A stretch of DNA of 26,453 nt, from assembly GCA_021029095.1 (NCBI GenBank), contig JAJOHG010000359.1:1-26453 (forward strand), written 5' to 3'. Positions 1 to 8,565 of the stretch are shown here, piece after piece. The DNA is from Phellopilus nigrolimitatus. Lineage: Eukaryota > Basidiomycota > Agaricomycetes > Hymenochaetales > Hymenochaetaceae. A model generated the notes under the pieces. It was not told the origin of the DNA and searched no databases. It was given only the letters and a program-made list of their open reading frames with translations. A program made the translations under genes and the position numbers. Position 1 is the first letter of the stretch. Every line of letters begins with the position of its first letter.

Positions 1-210
1 GAGCATCCGCGGCTCGCACGCCGGCCAACTCCTTACTATCAGTCCGTCTCGTCCATGCTGGAGCGTGTGATTGACATACTGGTGGCGCCATTCCGCGTAA
101 GGAGCCCTGAAGAGAAACAGGAACTGAGAGAGAAGAAGGAACAGGAGCAAAGGGAGAAGAGGGAAAGAAAAGAGTGGGAAGAGCTAGTCGGGTCGTTTCC
201 GAACTCTTGA
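1..210 (+). CDS. 3' end of an unidentified protein, cut by the window edge
   Basis: Reading frame 1 is open from base 1 to the TGA at 208-210 and gives 69 residues. A short stretch (SSMLERVIDILVAPFRV) is followed by a highly charged Glu/Lys/Arg segment built on EKKEQEQREKRERKEW, which looks like a coiled coil, and the chain ends in GSFPNS. Codon choice is ordinary for the window, and a 3' UTR-like AT-rich stretch follows immediately. I do not recognise the family; the N-terminal domain that would identify it lies outside the window. It could equally be the last exon of a spliced gene. Confidence 0.6.
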   Translation, partial: EHPRLARRPTPYYQSVSSMLERVIDILVAPFRVRSPEEKQELREKKEQEQREKRERKEWEELVGSFPNS

Positions 211-516
211 CGAGACGTCTATCTAGTCAACCCTGAGAGTCGACCGCTTGGTTGAATGCCCTCACCCTTTCACCTTGGTACACGGAAAGCTCGTTCCTGC
301 GGCTCGTTTGAAACATATTTCATAACTACACACATGTTACTTTTTGGAGACCTTTTCCATTTTTCACTTTTTCTTTGATCAATAATCCAAGGACACGCAT
401 ACTATAAACTTAACGCTTACTTTATATCCTTTGTTTCTACTCCTACATACGAGAGCAACCCACTCAATGATGAAACTGGCTTTTCTCCCCATTGGTTATT
501 TATTCCTTTCTTCTTT

Positions 517-536
517 AAAAAAAAAAAAAAAAAAAA
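517..536. repeat. Poly-A tract, 20 bp
   Basis: Twenty consecutive A on the + strand, preceded by pyrimidine-rich sequence. No target-site duplication or element body is visible beside it, so it is listed as a simple homopolymer, not a retroelement tail. Confidence 0.9.
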
Positions 537-808
537 GATAACCGCAGGCGCGTTTTTGGTGTGCGACTCACCGACCTATAAGCCACAATTCCTAGCCGTT
601 TTCTCTTGCTCTTTCTGCTGTTCATAGAGGCACACATGTCTCACGCTGTATTCCAAATAATGAAAATAGTCAAAGAATGATGCCAACGGCCTCTGGCAGA
701 GCGAGTGAAACGAATCGCAATGCGGTGTTCAAAGCCACCAGCGGCGATGGGCCTTCCACGCGCCGCCGGACGAAAAAAAAAGCAGACCCGTCCAATAAAA
801 TCTAAGAA

Positions 809-831
809 CCCCCCCCCCCCCCCCCCCCCCC
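809..831. repeat. Poly-C tract, 23 bp
   Basis: Twenty-three consecutive C on the + strand, after an A-rich stretch. It has the same length class as the poly-G run at 11564-11587. Exact length is likely to be unreliable in any assembly. Confidence 0.9.
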
Positions 832-1010
832 TTACCCGCCTATCAAGTATGCAAAAAGCGTTCAGAAAGCCCAGCTCCAAGCCGACCCAAACGAAAAAAT
901 AAAAATAAAAAAAAATAAAAAAAAAAATCCAATATCGCCGCCGTTCAGACTCGCGTTTTCGCGCCGCGGGTGGTCTTCTTCTTCACGAATCCACAGGCGA
1001 GCCTCCGAAC

Positions 1011-1031
1011 AAAAAAAAAAAAAAAAAAAAA
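1011..1031. repeat. Poly-A tract, 21 bp
   Basis: Twenty-one consecutive A directly before CCAGGT. An A-rich patch made of AAAAATAAAA-type units lies about 90 bp upstream (896-927). Confidence 0.9.
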
Positions 1032-1039
1032 CCAGGTGT

Positions 1040-1237
1040 GTGGCTGAGCCGACGCGACGCGGCGATCCGCGTTTTCCGCGAGCGCTCGTCAAGGCCGATC
1101 GTGTCCTGTATCTCCCCGAGGGCAGACACAGGCCCGGCTTCCTCTCGCGCATCATCAGCGAGGCCCAGCGAGCTGCGAACTATCCCTTGCCCATTGGTCA
1201 CGTACGCGCACCCGCCCTAGCTCACACCTCTTCTTGA
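1040..1237 (+). other. Short coding-like open frame without ATG
   Basis: The + frame ending at the TGA at 1235-1237 encodes about 65 residues. The middle part (ALVKADRVLYLPEG, then FLSRIISEAQRAANYPLPIG) reads like normal protein, with a balanced composition quite unlike the Arg/Pro junk around it. There is no ATG. A CCAG at 1032-1035 could act as a splice acceptor, but it is preceded by poly-A and not by a pyrimidine tract. It may be a terminal exon of a missed gene or a gene fragment. I do not recognise a family. Confidence 0.25.
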
Positions 1238-2050
1238 GCCTCCCATACAACCAACAGACGCTCATTTATGCCCGGCCCGCTAAATCCCGTTCCCCCCCCC
1301 CTCTTCCACAGCCCCAGACTGGAGCCGGAGCACCTCTCACAACAGCAGTCGGTTCGCGCACGACCGTACACGCCTAATCGCGGCCCTTTCTTGCGCACCG
1401 CGCTTCATGCCCATCTTGAGAGACGCGCAAAACCGAAATGAAAATAAAATTAAAAATGCGGAGATCGCAGACATACACATATACACACATACACGGCAGA
1501 CACAGTACATACATACATATATCAGAATATTAGAATATTGTATACCCCTCCGGCCGTGCGCCCTCGCGCCCTCCAGCCGTCTAGAGTCCACGCCCTCGCC
1601 TCCAATCCCGGCCCAACATCCAAATCCGCGCAAACACCACCCCCGCCCAATCGCCTCCAGCAGCGCCCCAAAACAAGCCCAACACACTGGCCCACGCCCA
1701 CACGGACGAGCCCAATTATACCGCGAACCGACGAACCCGAAGAAGGGGAGAAGAGGGAGAGGGGCAGGCGGGAGGCGGGTAGAAAGACGCGTTCCGCGAC
1801 CCGCCGACGCCGACGCCATTCCAAACAGCCACCCACCCTTTCTTTCTTTTTTCTTACCCAAGCCCCCGAATAGACACGCCCACTTTTCCCTTTTTTCAGA
1901 AGAAGAACCCGTAATATGCAGGGTGCGCAGCGCAAGCGTAAGAGCGTAAGAGATTAAGAGCGTAAGATACCAGAGCAGAAACAACACGTAGACACGTAGA
2001 CGCAGGGGACGGAAAGGAGCAGTCGGGACGGCGGGACGGGGACGGGAACT

Positions 2051-2080
2051 AGGCGAGGCGAGGCGAAGCGAGGCGAGGCG
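2051..2080. repeat. AGGCG pentamer tandem repeat
   Basis: Six consecutive copies of AGGCG, one with a single mismatch (AAGCG). A related purine-rich GAGGCGA pattern recurs at about 6940-6990. It is a simple microsatellite. Confidence 0.85.
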
Positions 2081-2700
2081 GGGGAACATACAGCAGGGCC
2101 GCAAAAAAGTCCAACAACCAAAAGTGGGAAAAAACGCACGAGACGCGAGACAGGGGACAGGGGCGGGAGAGACCTGGAGGGGAACGGAAAACCAAAAACG
2201 AGGACAGACGGGTGTTGTCGCAGTCACAACAAAGCAAAGGACAAAAGCAAAGCAGCGGTCGTGTATGCGCGTGTGCGAGTGTGTGCGTGCAATGCGGCGT
2301 ATGCGCGTCGGCGTGCGGCGCAGCGCTCGCGATAAAAAGGAAGGGGGGCGCGTGTCAAAGAGGCGCGCGCGCGCACGCAGACGCAGACGCGAGCGGCTGG
2401 ACGGATCTGGAAGCGGAGCCGGAGGGGCTGACGTACGGGATAAAGGGTTCTGGGGGGAAGGAGGGTAGGGGGAAACGAGTCTCTTCCCGCAGCGTCGGGG
2501 GGCCACGCAATGCGCAGCGTCCAACCGACCACAGATTGCCGGCCAGGCGCGCCCGGGGCCCTCTAGTCTGGTCTGGTCTACGCACCACGACTGAACTGGC
2601 CTTCGAAAACACGACTGCTAGTGCGAGGGCGGGTCGGTGTCGAGGTCCGTCAAAGGGGAAAGGAAAGGGGGCGGGGCGGCAAAGGGGCAAAAGCAATGTC

Positions 2701-2820
2701 CGTATCCGTATCCATATCCGTATCCGCATCTGTATCCAAAATCTCCATATCCAAAATCTCCATATCCATATCCAACGCTCAAGCCCAGCCCAGTCCAGTC
2801 CAATCCAATCCAGTCCAAAA
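2701..2820. repeat. Hexamer and pentamer tandem array next to the BTB gene 3' end
   Basis: Bases 2701-2774 are degenerate copies of the hexamer CGTATC/CATATC, including two copies of the 12-mer AAAATCTCCATA. Bases 2786-2820 are CCAGT/CCAAT pentamers. The array lies just downstream of the BTB stop codon (- strand), so it may be transcribed as part of that gene's 3' UTR. Translated on either strand it gives only periodic peptides (Gly-Tyr or Ser-Val), so it is not called coding. Confidence 0.85.
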
Positions 2821-2833
2821 ACCACACTCCATC

Positions 2834-5289
2834 TCACACGCGGCCAAACCCCACCCCCGCCCCGGCCCCCGCCCCCGCCCCGGCCGCAGCCTCAGGCGCG
2901 AGCACGAACATGCCCGGTATGGCCGCACACAGCCAGTCAAGGCGCCACAGCGCAAGGCGGCGGTTCTCCTCCCAGCAGCGCGCGCACACGCCCGGGCCCT
3001 CGTCCTCTTCCTCTCTCCCTCCCTCGCCCGCGCCCGTGCCCCCCTCCCCATCCCTCTCCCCGCCCTCACCCGCCTCCCCGCCCGCCCCCTCACTGAGTTG
3101 CATGCCCGCGCCCGCGCCCGGCCCGCCCTCCGCCATGCACGCGTCCGCATCCGGCGACGCCGCGCCGCCCCCCTCCGCCTCCACATCCCTCTCCGGCTCC
3201 CTCTCCACACCCGCATCCGGCGACGGACTCGCATACACGCCCCTCTCCCTCTCCTCCCGGGGCCGCCGGCGGCGCGCCCACCCCGCGCGTATCGGCGCCG
3301 CCGCATACGCATTCTGCGCGCCGGGCGGCTCCGCGAGCGCGCACAGCGGCAGCGTCGCCAGGCGGTGCAGCTCGCGCGCGAGCCACGTGCCCCACGCGCG
3401 CCGCGCGTCTGGCGCGAGCCGCGCGCGCCACAGCGCCGCGAGCACCCCGCGGCACGGCGCCCCGCGCGCGCCGTACGACGGGCAGAACGCGAACGCCGGC
3501 GCGGCGAGGTGGGTCTGCGGCTGGGGCTGGGGCGAGGGCGCCGTCAAGGGCGTTGCGGCTGGGGCTGGGGCGGGGCCCGGGCCGCCGCCGTTGTTAGTGG
3601 ACGCCGCGGCGGCGGGGACCACTGCTGTGGAGACTGTGGGCGACTTTGGGGAGGGCGAAGGCGCGGGGGACGGCGGGTAGATCATGTTCGGGCGGACGAC
3701 GGTCGGGCGCCAGTAGCCGTCGCCCGCGGCCTTGCCGTGCTCGCTCGCGGGGGCCATCTGGTGCGCGTTCGCGATGCTGTGTGCCGAGGCGCGCATGCTC
3801 GCGCTGACGACGAGCGGGGCGGCGACGATCTCGACGAGGACGTCCTGGAGGGCCTCGCGGCCGACGACGAGGCGGCGGAGATCGTCCGGCGCGAGCACGG
3901 TGTGCGCGCGGGCGCCGTCCGCGCCGGAGCGCCACTTTTGCACGGAGAGCGCGTAGAAGGCCGCGGGGAGGATGTCGGGCACGCCGCAGAGCCGCGCGAC
4001 GGTGATCGCCTCTGCAGACAAGTAGAAGGGGTGCGTTAGTTAGTTTCCTTTTTATTTGGTGCGGGGATGTATATGAAGAGTGTAGAGAGACGCACCTGCG
4101 GCGTGTGGCAGCGCGACGGGGCCCATCTGGTCGATGTGCTTCGGCCAGGTCGTGCGCATCTGGGCAATGCTCCACTCGCGGAGGGCGCGTATCTCGTACT
4201 TTGTCGAGATGCGCAGCACGCCCGCGAGGGTGTCGAAGATGACGGGGCGCGTCTGGAAAGACCTGCCAAAGCGGGAGGTTTTAACATTAGAAAAAAATAA
4301 AAAAAAGAACGGGCGTCAAAGGGAGACGCGACGCACTGGGGGTCGTATATGGCCTCGAGGGTGGCCTGCCAGTCGCGCGGCTCGTCGCCGAGGAGGCGGA
4401 CAAAGGGGCATCCGTCCATGCTCTCTGCGTCGGCAGGCTCGACGTCCATGGCCTCCTTGCGGAGGCTGGCGGCGATCTCGCGTGCGGCGCGGGCGCTGAG
4501 CTCGCGCGAGGTGGGGAGGGCGAGGGGCACGGAGACGAGGGCGGCGAAGGCGGCGGAGGCGGCGGCGAGGCGGGCGGCGTGGATGCGGAAGAAGCCGTCG
4601 CGGACTGCGAGGACGAGGTCGCCGTCCGCGAGCCAGAAGGCGTGCGGCGGCGGTGCGGGGGCGAGGGCGAAGGGCCCCTGCCCCTGGGGCGGGGCGGCGG
4701 TGAGCGGGGCGGAGAGGGCGGCGACCTTGCTCGCGAAGAGCTGGAGCATGTTGATGGTGGACTGGGTCTGGGAGTGGACCTGTGTCTGGATCTGGGCGGA
4801 GAGGGCGGCGTCGGCCTGTTGCTGCTGCTGTTGCTGCTGCTGTTGGTGTTGGGAGGAGTGCTCGAGGGCGAGCATGGAGGCGTCTGCGAGCTTTGGGCGC
4901 TTGTAGGGCCTGTCTCTGTCCCTGTCTCTGTCTCTGTCTCTGGCGCTGTCTCTGGCGGCGGGGTCTGCGAGCGGGTCGTGGTCGGTGTCTGGATCGCGGG
5001 GGCGGCGGGTAGCGAGGGTGGCGACGAGGGCGGAGGCTGTTTTGTTGTTGTTGTGGGGAGGACCCCTTTTTGCGCGGGCGGGAGGGGGCGGGCCTAGGCC
5101 GGTGGGATCAGATGGAGGCGATGGCGCTGGAGATGCGGAGGCAGAGGCTGAGGCTGAGGCTGAGGCTGAGGCGGAGGACATGGAGGCAGAGGCAGAGGCA
5201 GACATGGAGATGTCGATGTCGATGGAGTCTTGGAGGAGATCCACGTCACCGTCGGCATCTACTTGGGAGTGGGAGTGGGCGCGGGCCAT
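2834..5289 (-). CDS. BTB/POZ domain protein, 3 exons
   Basis: Exons are 4337-5289, 4096-4262 and 2834-4011; introns of 74 and 84 bp have GTGCGT donors and CAG acceptors, and phase is kept. The model gives 765 residues. The first in-frame ATG is at 5289; the frame stays open upstream to about 5480 without ATG. Residues 1-217 are disordered: Ser-Ala repeats, Asp-Arg repeats, a basic NLS-like RPYKRPK at about 127, and polyglutamine at about 147-158. The BTB fold starts near residue 219 (FWLADGDLVLAVRDGFFRIH) and continues through RISTKYEIRALREWSI and ARLCGVPDILPAAFYAL. After an Ala/Pro-rich linker the C-terminus has CARCW and ends in a hydrophobic IPGMFVL block. This layout is typical of the large basidiomycete BTB families, thought to act as adaptors or transcription-linked factors. 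The actual partner is unknown. Confidence 0.85.
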
Positions 5290-5535
5290 GCTGCTGCGAA
5301 CGAGCCCAGGTCGAGATCGAGATCGAGGTCGAGGTCGAGGTCGAGGGCGAGGGCGAGGTGTTGCGAGGTTAGAGGGAGACGCCGCCCGGCGCCCGCGCCC
5401 CCCTTTGCGCTGACTCTCTGTGCCTGGGCCGCATGACGTTCGAGGGCGCTCTACGCCTGCCGAGGCCCGATTACGAATCACATAACTCTCTACTATACAC
5501 CTACGTATGTACGTACTCTCTCTATACGCCCCCCC

Positions 5536-6089
5536 TTATTTCTTCTTCTTCCCCTTCTTCTTCTTCACCCCTCCCCCCTGCACCCCTCCACCCGACACCG
5601 GCGCAGGGCCCGGAACCGGCGTCCCCGCACGCGACCCGCCCTCCCCTCCACCGCCGCCGCCCTCCCCAGGCACGGACACGGGCACGGGCACGGGCGACCC
5701 CGCCTGCCCCCGCCCCGCCCGGTTCTGCATCTTCGCCAGCAGCGCCGCGTTCAGCGCCTCGAACCGGTTCAGGAACACCGACGAGTGCGTCTTGTACTTC
5801 AGACACTATATGCCCCCCAGCCCCCGTCCGTCAGTATTTTTTTTCCACGACACACACAGACGACGCCGGAAACGCACCGTCGTGTCGTCCGTGATCTTGA
5901 GCACCAGCTTGCCCTCCCCCGCCTTCCACTTCACGCAGTAGCGCGCCTGCCGAGCCGAGCCGCACATGAATGAGCTCATCGATCGCCCGCATCACCACGC
6001 CCAACGCACGCACGCACCTTGCTCGGCGCCCCCGCGTACAGCGCCTCCGCCGCCGCCTGGTACTCCGTCCACGAGTGCACGTACACCAT
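5536..6089 (-). CDS. SRP9: Signal recognition particle subunit SRP9 (Srp21-type)
   Basis: Exons are 6018-6089, 5878-5946 and 5536-5805, all phase 0 (24, 23 and 89 codons); introns are 71 and 72 bp with GTGCGT donors. The product is 136 residues. The start MVYVHSWTEYQAAAEALY, then ARYCVKWKAGEGKLVLKITDD and CLKYKTHSSVFLNRFEALN are the classic SRP9 core. In SRP, SRP9 pairs with SRP14 to bind the Alu domain of SRP RNA and delay elongation while the ribosome docks at the ER. The last 60 residues are a Gly/Pro/Val-rich low-complexity extension ending in KKKKGKKKK; a basic tail is common in fungal forms and probably contacts RNA. The first exon is very short. The neighbouring BTB gene follows in the same direction after a gap of about 250 bp. 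Confidence 0.93.
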
Positions 6090-7007
6090 CTCGTTCACCG
6101 TTCTTTCCTTCTTTCGGTTTTTTCCTTCTTTCGGTTTTTTCGTTATTGTCGTTCTGTCGTCCTCGATCTCGTTTTTTTTCTCCTCCTTTGTGTACGATCG
6201 CGTCCCTGCGATGTTCGCGAGATGGGTGTACGGACGGACGCAGATCACGCGTGCGAAAAATGCGAGCTCCGGGTCTGTCACTGTATGTATGCGCGCGTGA
6301 TGCTGCTGCTTGGCCCTATTTGGATCGGCGAGATCTGCAGCCCCTCGGATTTGCCTCAAACCTGTAAGTACTATCGTAACGTAGCATACATGTACATACA
6401 ACGGTCTCGGACGAACCACTCGGGCATTTTTTGGTGAAAATCTAGAATAAAAACCCAACGATGGATGGGCGACTCGTACAAAGAGGCGCAGGTCAACCAT
6501 CCTTTTCTTACATACTTTGTATTCTTCAGAAAAAAAACACACACGCAATATTCAAAGGAAAAGAAAGAAAGCAGCTCGAGCCCCAGCCCCGACCCCGGAC
6601 ACAGACACAACAAGCAAGCCGCACCGGCCGCCGCCTCCCCACCACGGAATTATCATTATCGTGCGGCCGACGCCAAGTCGCGCTGCAGCCCGGCCCACAG
6701 TGGAGCATGCATGTATGTATGTACATGGTACATCCGCGTCCGCGTCCGCGTCCCGCTCCCGAGCAGCGCCGGCGCGCCAGCCTGCCGTCCACATTCACAA
6801 TCCACACCCGCCGGAAGAGAGAGCGGCGCGAACACACCGTATGGCACGACACGGCGCGCGGCGCGTGGCGCCTGGGCGGCCTTTAGCTGCGTCACGCCGC
6901 GCGTGCGGGGAGCCGAGTCCTGCCCGGCCGAGTGCGAGAGGCGAGAGACGAGAGGCGACGAGAGGCGAGGCGAGGCGGGTCGAGTCGAGTGGTTCCTGGA
7001 TACCTTC

Positions 7008-7040
7008 TACATACTGTACATACTGTACATACTGTATATC
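7008..7040. repeat. TACTGTACA nonamer tandem repeat
   Basis: The unit TACATACTG/TACTGTACA is repeated about 3.5 times. Because TGTACA is itself palindromic, each unit can pair with its neighbours as a short hairpin. A G/C-rich GGGGCC-like patch (7047-7070) follows at once. Confidence 0.8.
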
Positions 7041-7104
7041 TTGGGGACCGGGGCCGGGGCCGGGGGCCAAGACCGTTTCGCCAATCACGAAAAAGGAAAA
7101 AAGG

Positions 7105-7141
7105 AAAAAAAAAAAAAAAAAAAAGACAGACAGACAGACAA
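7105..7141. repeat. Poly-A run followed by GACA tetramers
   Basis: About 20 A (7105-7124) followed by four copies of GACA. It is a compound microsatellite in the SRP9/PTR2 intergenic gap. Confidence 0.85.
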
Positions 7142-7230
7142 AAACCAAATATGTATGAATCTCAGATGGCGCGCAGCATCTCGGTATCGGCGAGATAAGA
7201 GTTAGGCAGGAGTCGAGCCAGCCCCTCACC

Positions 7231-7275
7231 ACATACACATACATACACATACGTACACGTACGTACGTACGTACG
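7231..7275. repeat. ACAT/ACGT tetramer array
   Basis: The sequence moves from ACATACACAT units into palindromic ACGT repeats (CGTACGTACGTACG at about 7258-7275), which are self-complementary and could extrude a hairpin. Confidence 0.8.
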
Positions 7276-7677
7276 CGAGCGATCACCGCAAGCCACCTTG
7301 CAAAAACCTTATCAGTGTCAGCAGCAGCCCAGGCACACGCACGCACGCACGCACACGCAAGCTCGCGCGCCCGAGCATCCTTCTTTCTTCGAGGGTTCCT
7401 GATGCGGGCAGCACACATCCATATGTATGTTTGAATGCACAGCTGGCAACAGATTTTCGCGACAGGAAGCTGGAAGCAGCGCCCTGGCTACGCCCGCCGC
7501 CAGAAGGCAGAGGCACATATTTGCATATTTGAATATCGCGTATTGCATGTGCATGTGTGCATATTGCAAATTCTGGGCTGCAACGGGCTGCATGTGGACG
7601 CGCGCACGGCCAGCCCCTTCTGTGATGCGTGCTCGCGGGGGGTGGGCGGCGAGCGAGCGCTGTTCTGCTCTTCCGTA

Positions 7678-7708
7678 ACATTCATTCATTCATTCATACA
7701 TACATACA
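7678..7708. repeat. CATT/CATA tetramer array
   Basis: Repeats of ATTC/CATT pass directly into ATAC/CATA repeats, giving a compound microsatellite in non-coding DNA about 860 bp upstream of the PTR2 start codon. Confidence 0.8.
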
Positions 7709-8565
7709 GAAAAGAGTGTTTTGCATACATACAAGTCCGCGCGGCAGATAGGACTCAGAGGAGGCACTAGGCATCGGCGGCGGACCTGCGTCCGGGGTAG
7801 AGATGATCGACGCGCTGCAGAGCCCCCCGCTGCGAAGCGAGGCTCCGGCGCCGGAGGGACCCCGGCACCGCAGACGGGCTGCGACGGGCTTCAACAGAGC
7901 CCGCGCACCCATTTCGGAGAAGCCTTCGAGCACTACACATGTCGTGTGCAGCGTTGCGACGCGCGTTTGAAAGCGGCTAGGCGCATCAGGGGGGGAGCGA
8001 TGGAGCATGTGCAGCGCAGCGGTGGCCAGCCGGGTGCGTGATTTTGTATGTACGAGGTACCTATGCGTGTACAACGTACTTGAGCGTTTACAGCTTCGCC
8101 GTGTATATATGTATGTACATAGTCAGTAAAATGTCGTAGGCATATTCGAGTAGTTACCCGGGCGCCAATAATTCATGGCACTTTGTACTCGACGGAAGCT
8201 GATTAGCCGAGGCGCTCTGGCCAACTGCAGCCGGGCGATACGCGCTTACCTCAGTGGGGGCAGACCCCGCGGAGTCGGACCCAGACGCGGTTCCCGGCAC
8301 CGGCGATTTTGGGCAAACAGCTAGCGCTATCCGGGCACCCGTCCATGTGCTGCACGCGATGGCACCTTCATCATCACCAGCAGCATGCCATCTACCGTAT
8401 ACCGTATCGCTATAAGACCTTATCGCCCCTGCCACCCCGCATCACCTCCAACTTTCCTGCCCGCGCGTCCCCGCCAGCTGCTCGTCCCCCCGCTCCCGGT
8501 CCCGCCGCCGTCAACGCCGCCGCCGCCGCCGCCGCGCCGTGCCCCCCTCGCCCCGCACGCCCCCC

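Larger units (their letters stand above)
211..2833. other. Gene-poor low-complexity interval
   Basis: No exon chain with good splice sites and conserved-looking protein could be built on either strand over 2.6 kb. The open frames here are by-products of GC-rich, repeat-rich sequence: they are Arg/Pro/Ala-rich and overlap on both strands. The left part (211-460) is AT-rich and probably the 3' UTR and terminator of the first gene. The right part (about 2600-2833) lies just downstream of the BTB gene stop and may be its 3' UTR. Homopolymers and tandem repeats in it are listed separately. One short coding-like frame is noted at 1040-1237. Confidence 0.6.
6090..8565. other. Divergent intergenic region between SRP9 and the peptide transporter
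   Basis: No gene could be supported in 2.5 kb. The region must hold the promoters of SRP9 (leftward) and the PTR2 gene (rightward). Long frames at 6461-7205 and 6795-7418 are Arg/Ala-rich or run through poly-Lys tracts and have no exon structure. Several microsatellites occur and are listed separately. A CT- and T-rich patch at 6090-6190 lies directly upstream of the SRP9 start. Confidence 0.6.

Noticed and set aside
517..1031. Poly-A tracts as tails of inserted retroelements
   Set aside because: No element body, reverse transcriptase frame or target-site duplication was found beside them.
2618..2827. Gly-Tyr-rich frame on the - strand
   Set aside because: It is only the translation of the hexamer array at 2701-2774 and lies in the likely BTB 3' UTR.
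1337..3096. Long overlapping frames on both strands, Arg/Pro/Ala-rich
   Set aside because: They overlap each other, lack exon structure or recognisable motifs, and follow the GC-rich repeat composition; treated as chance frames.
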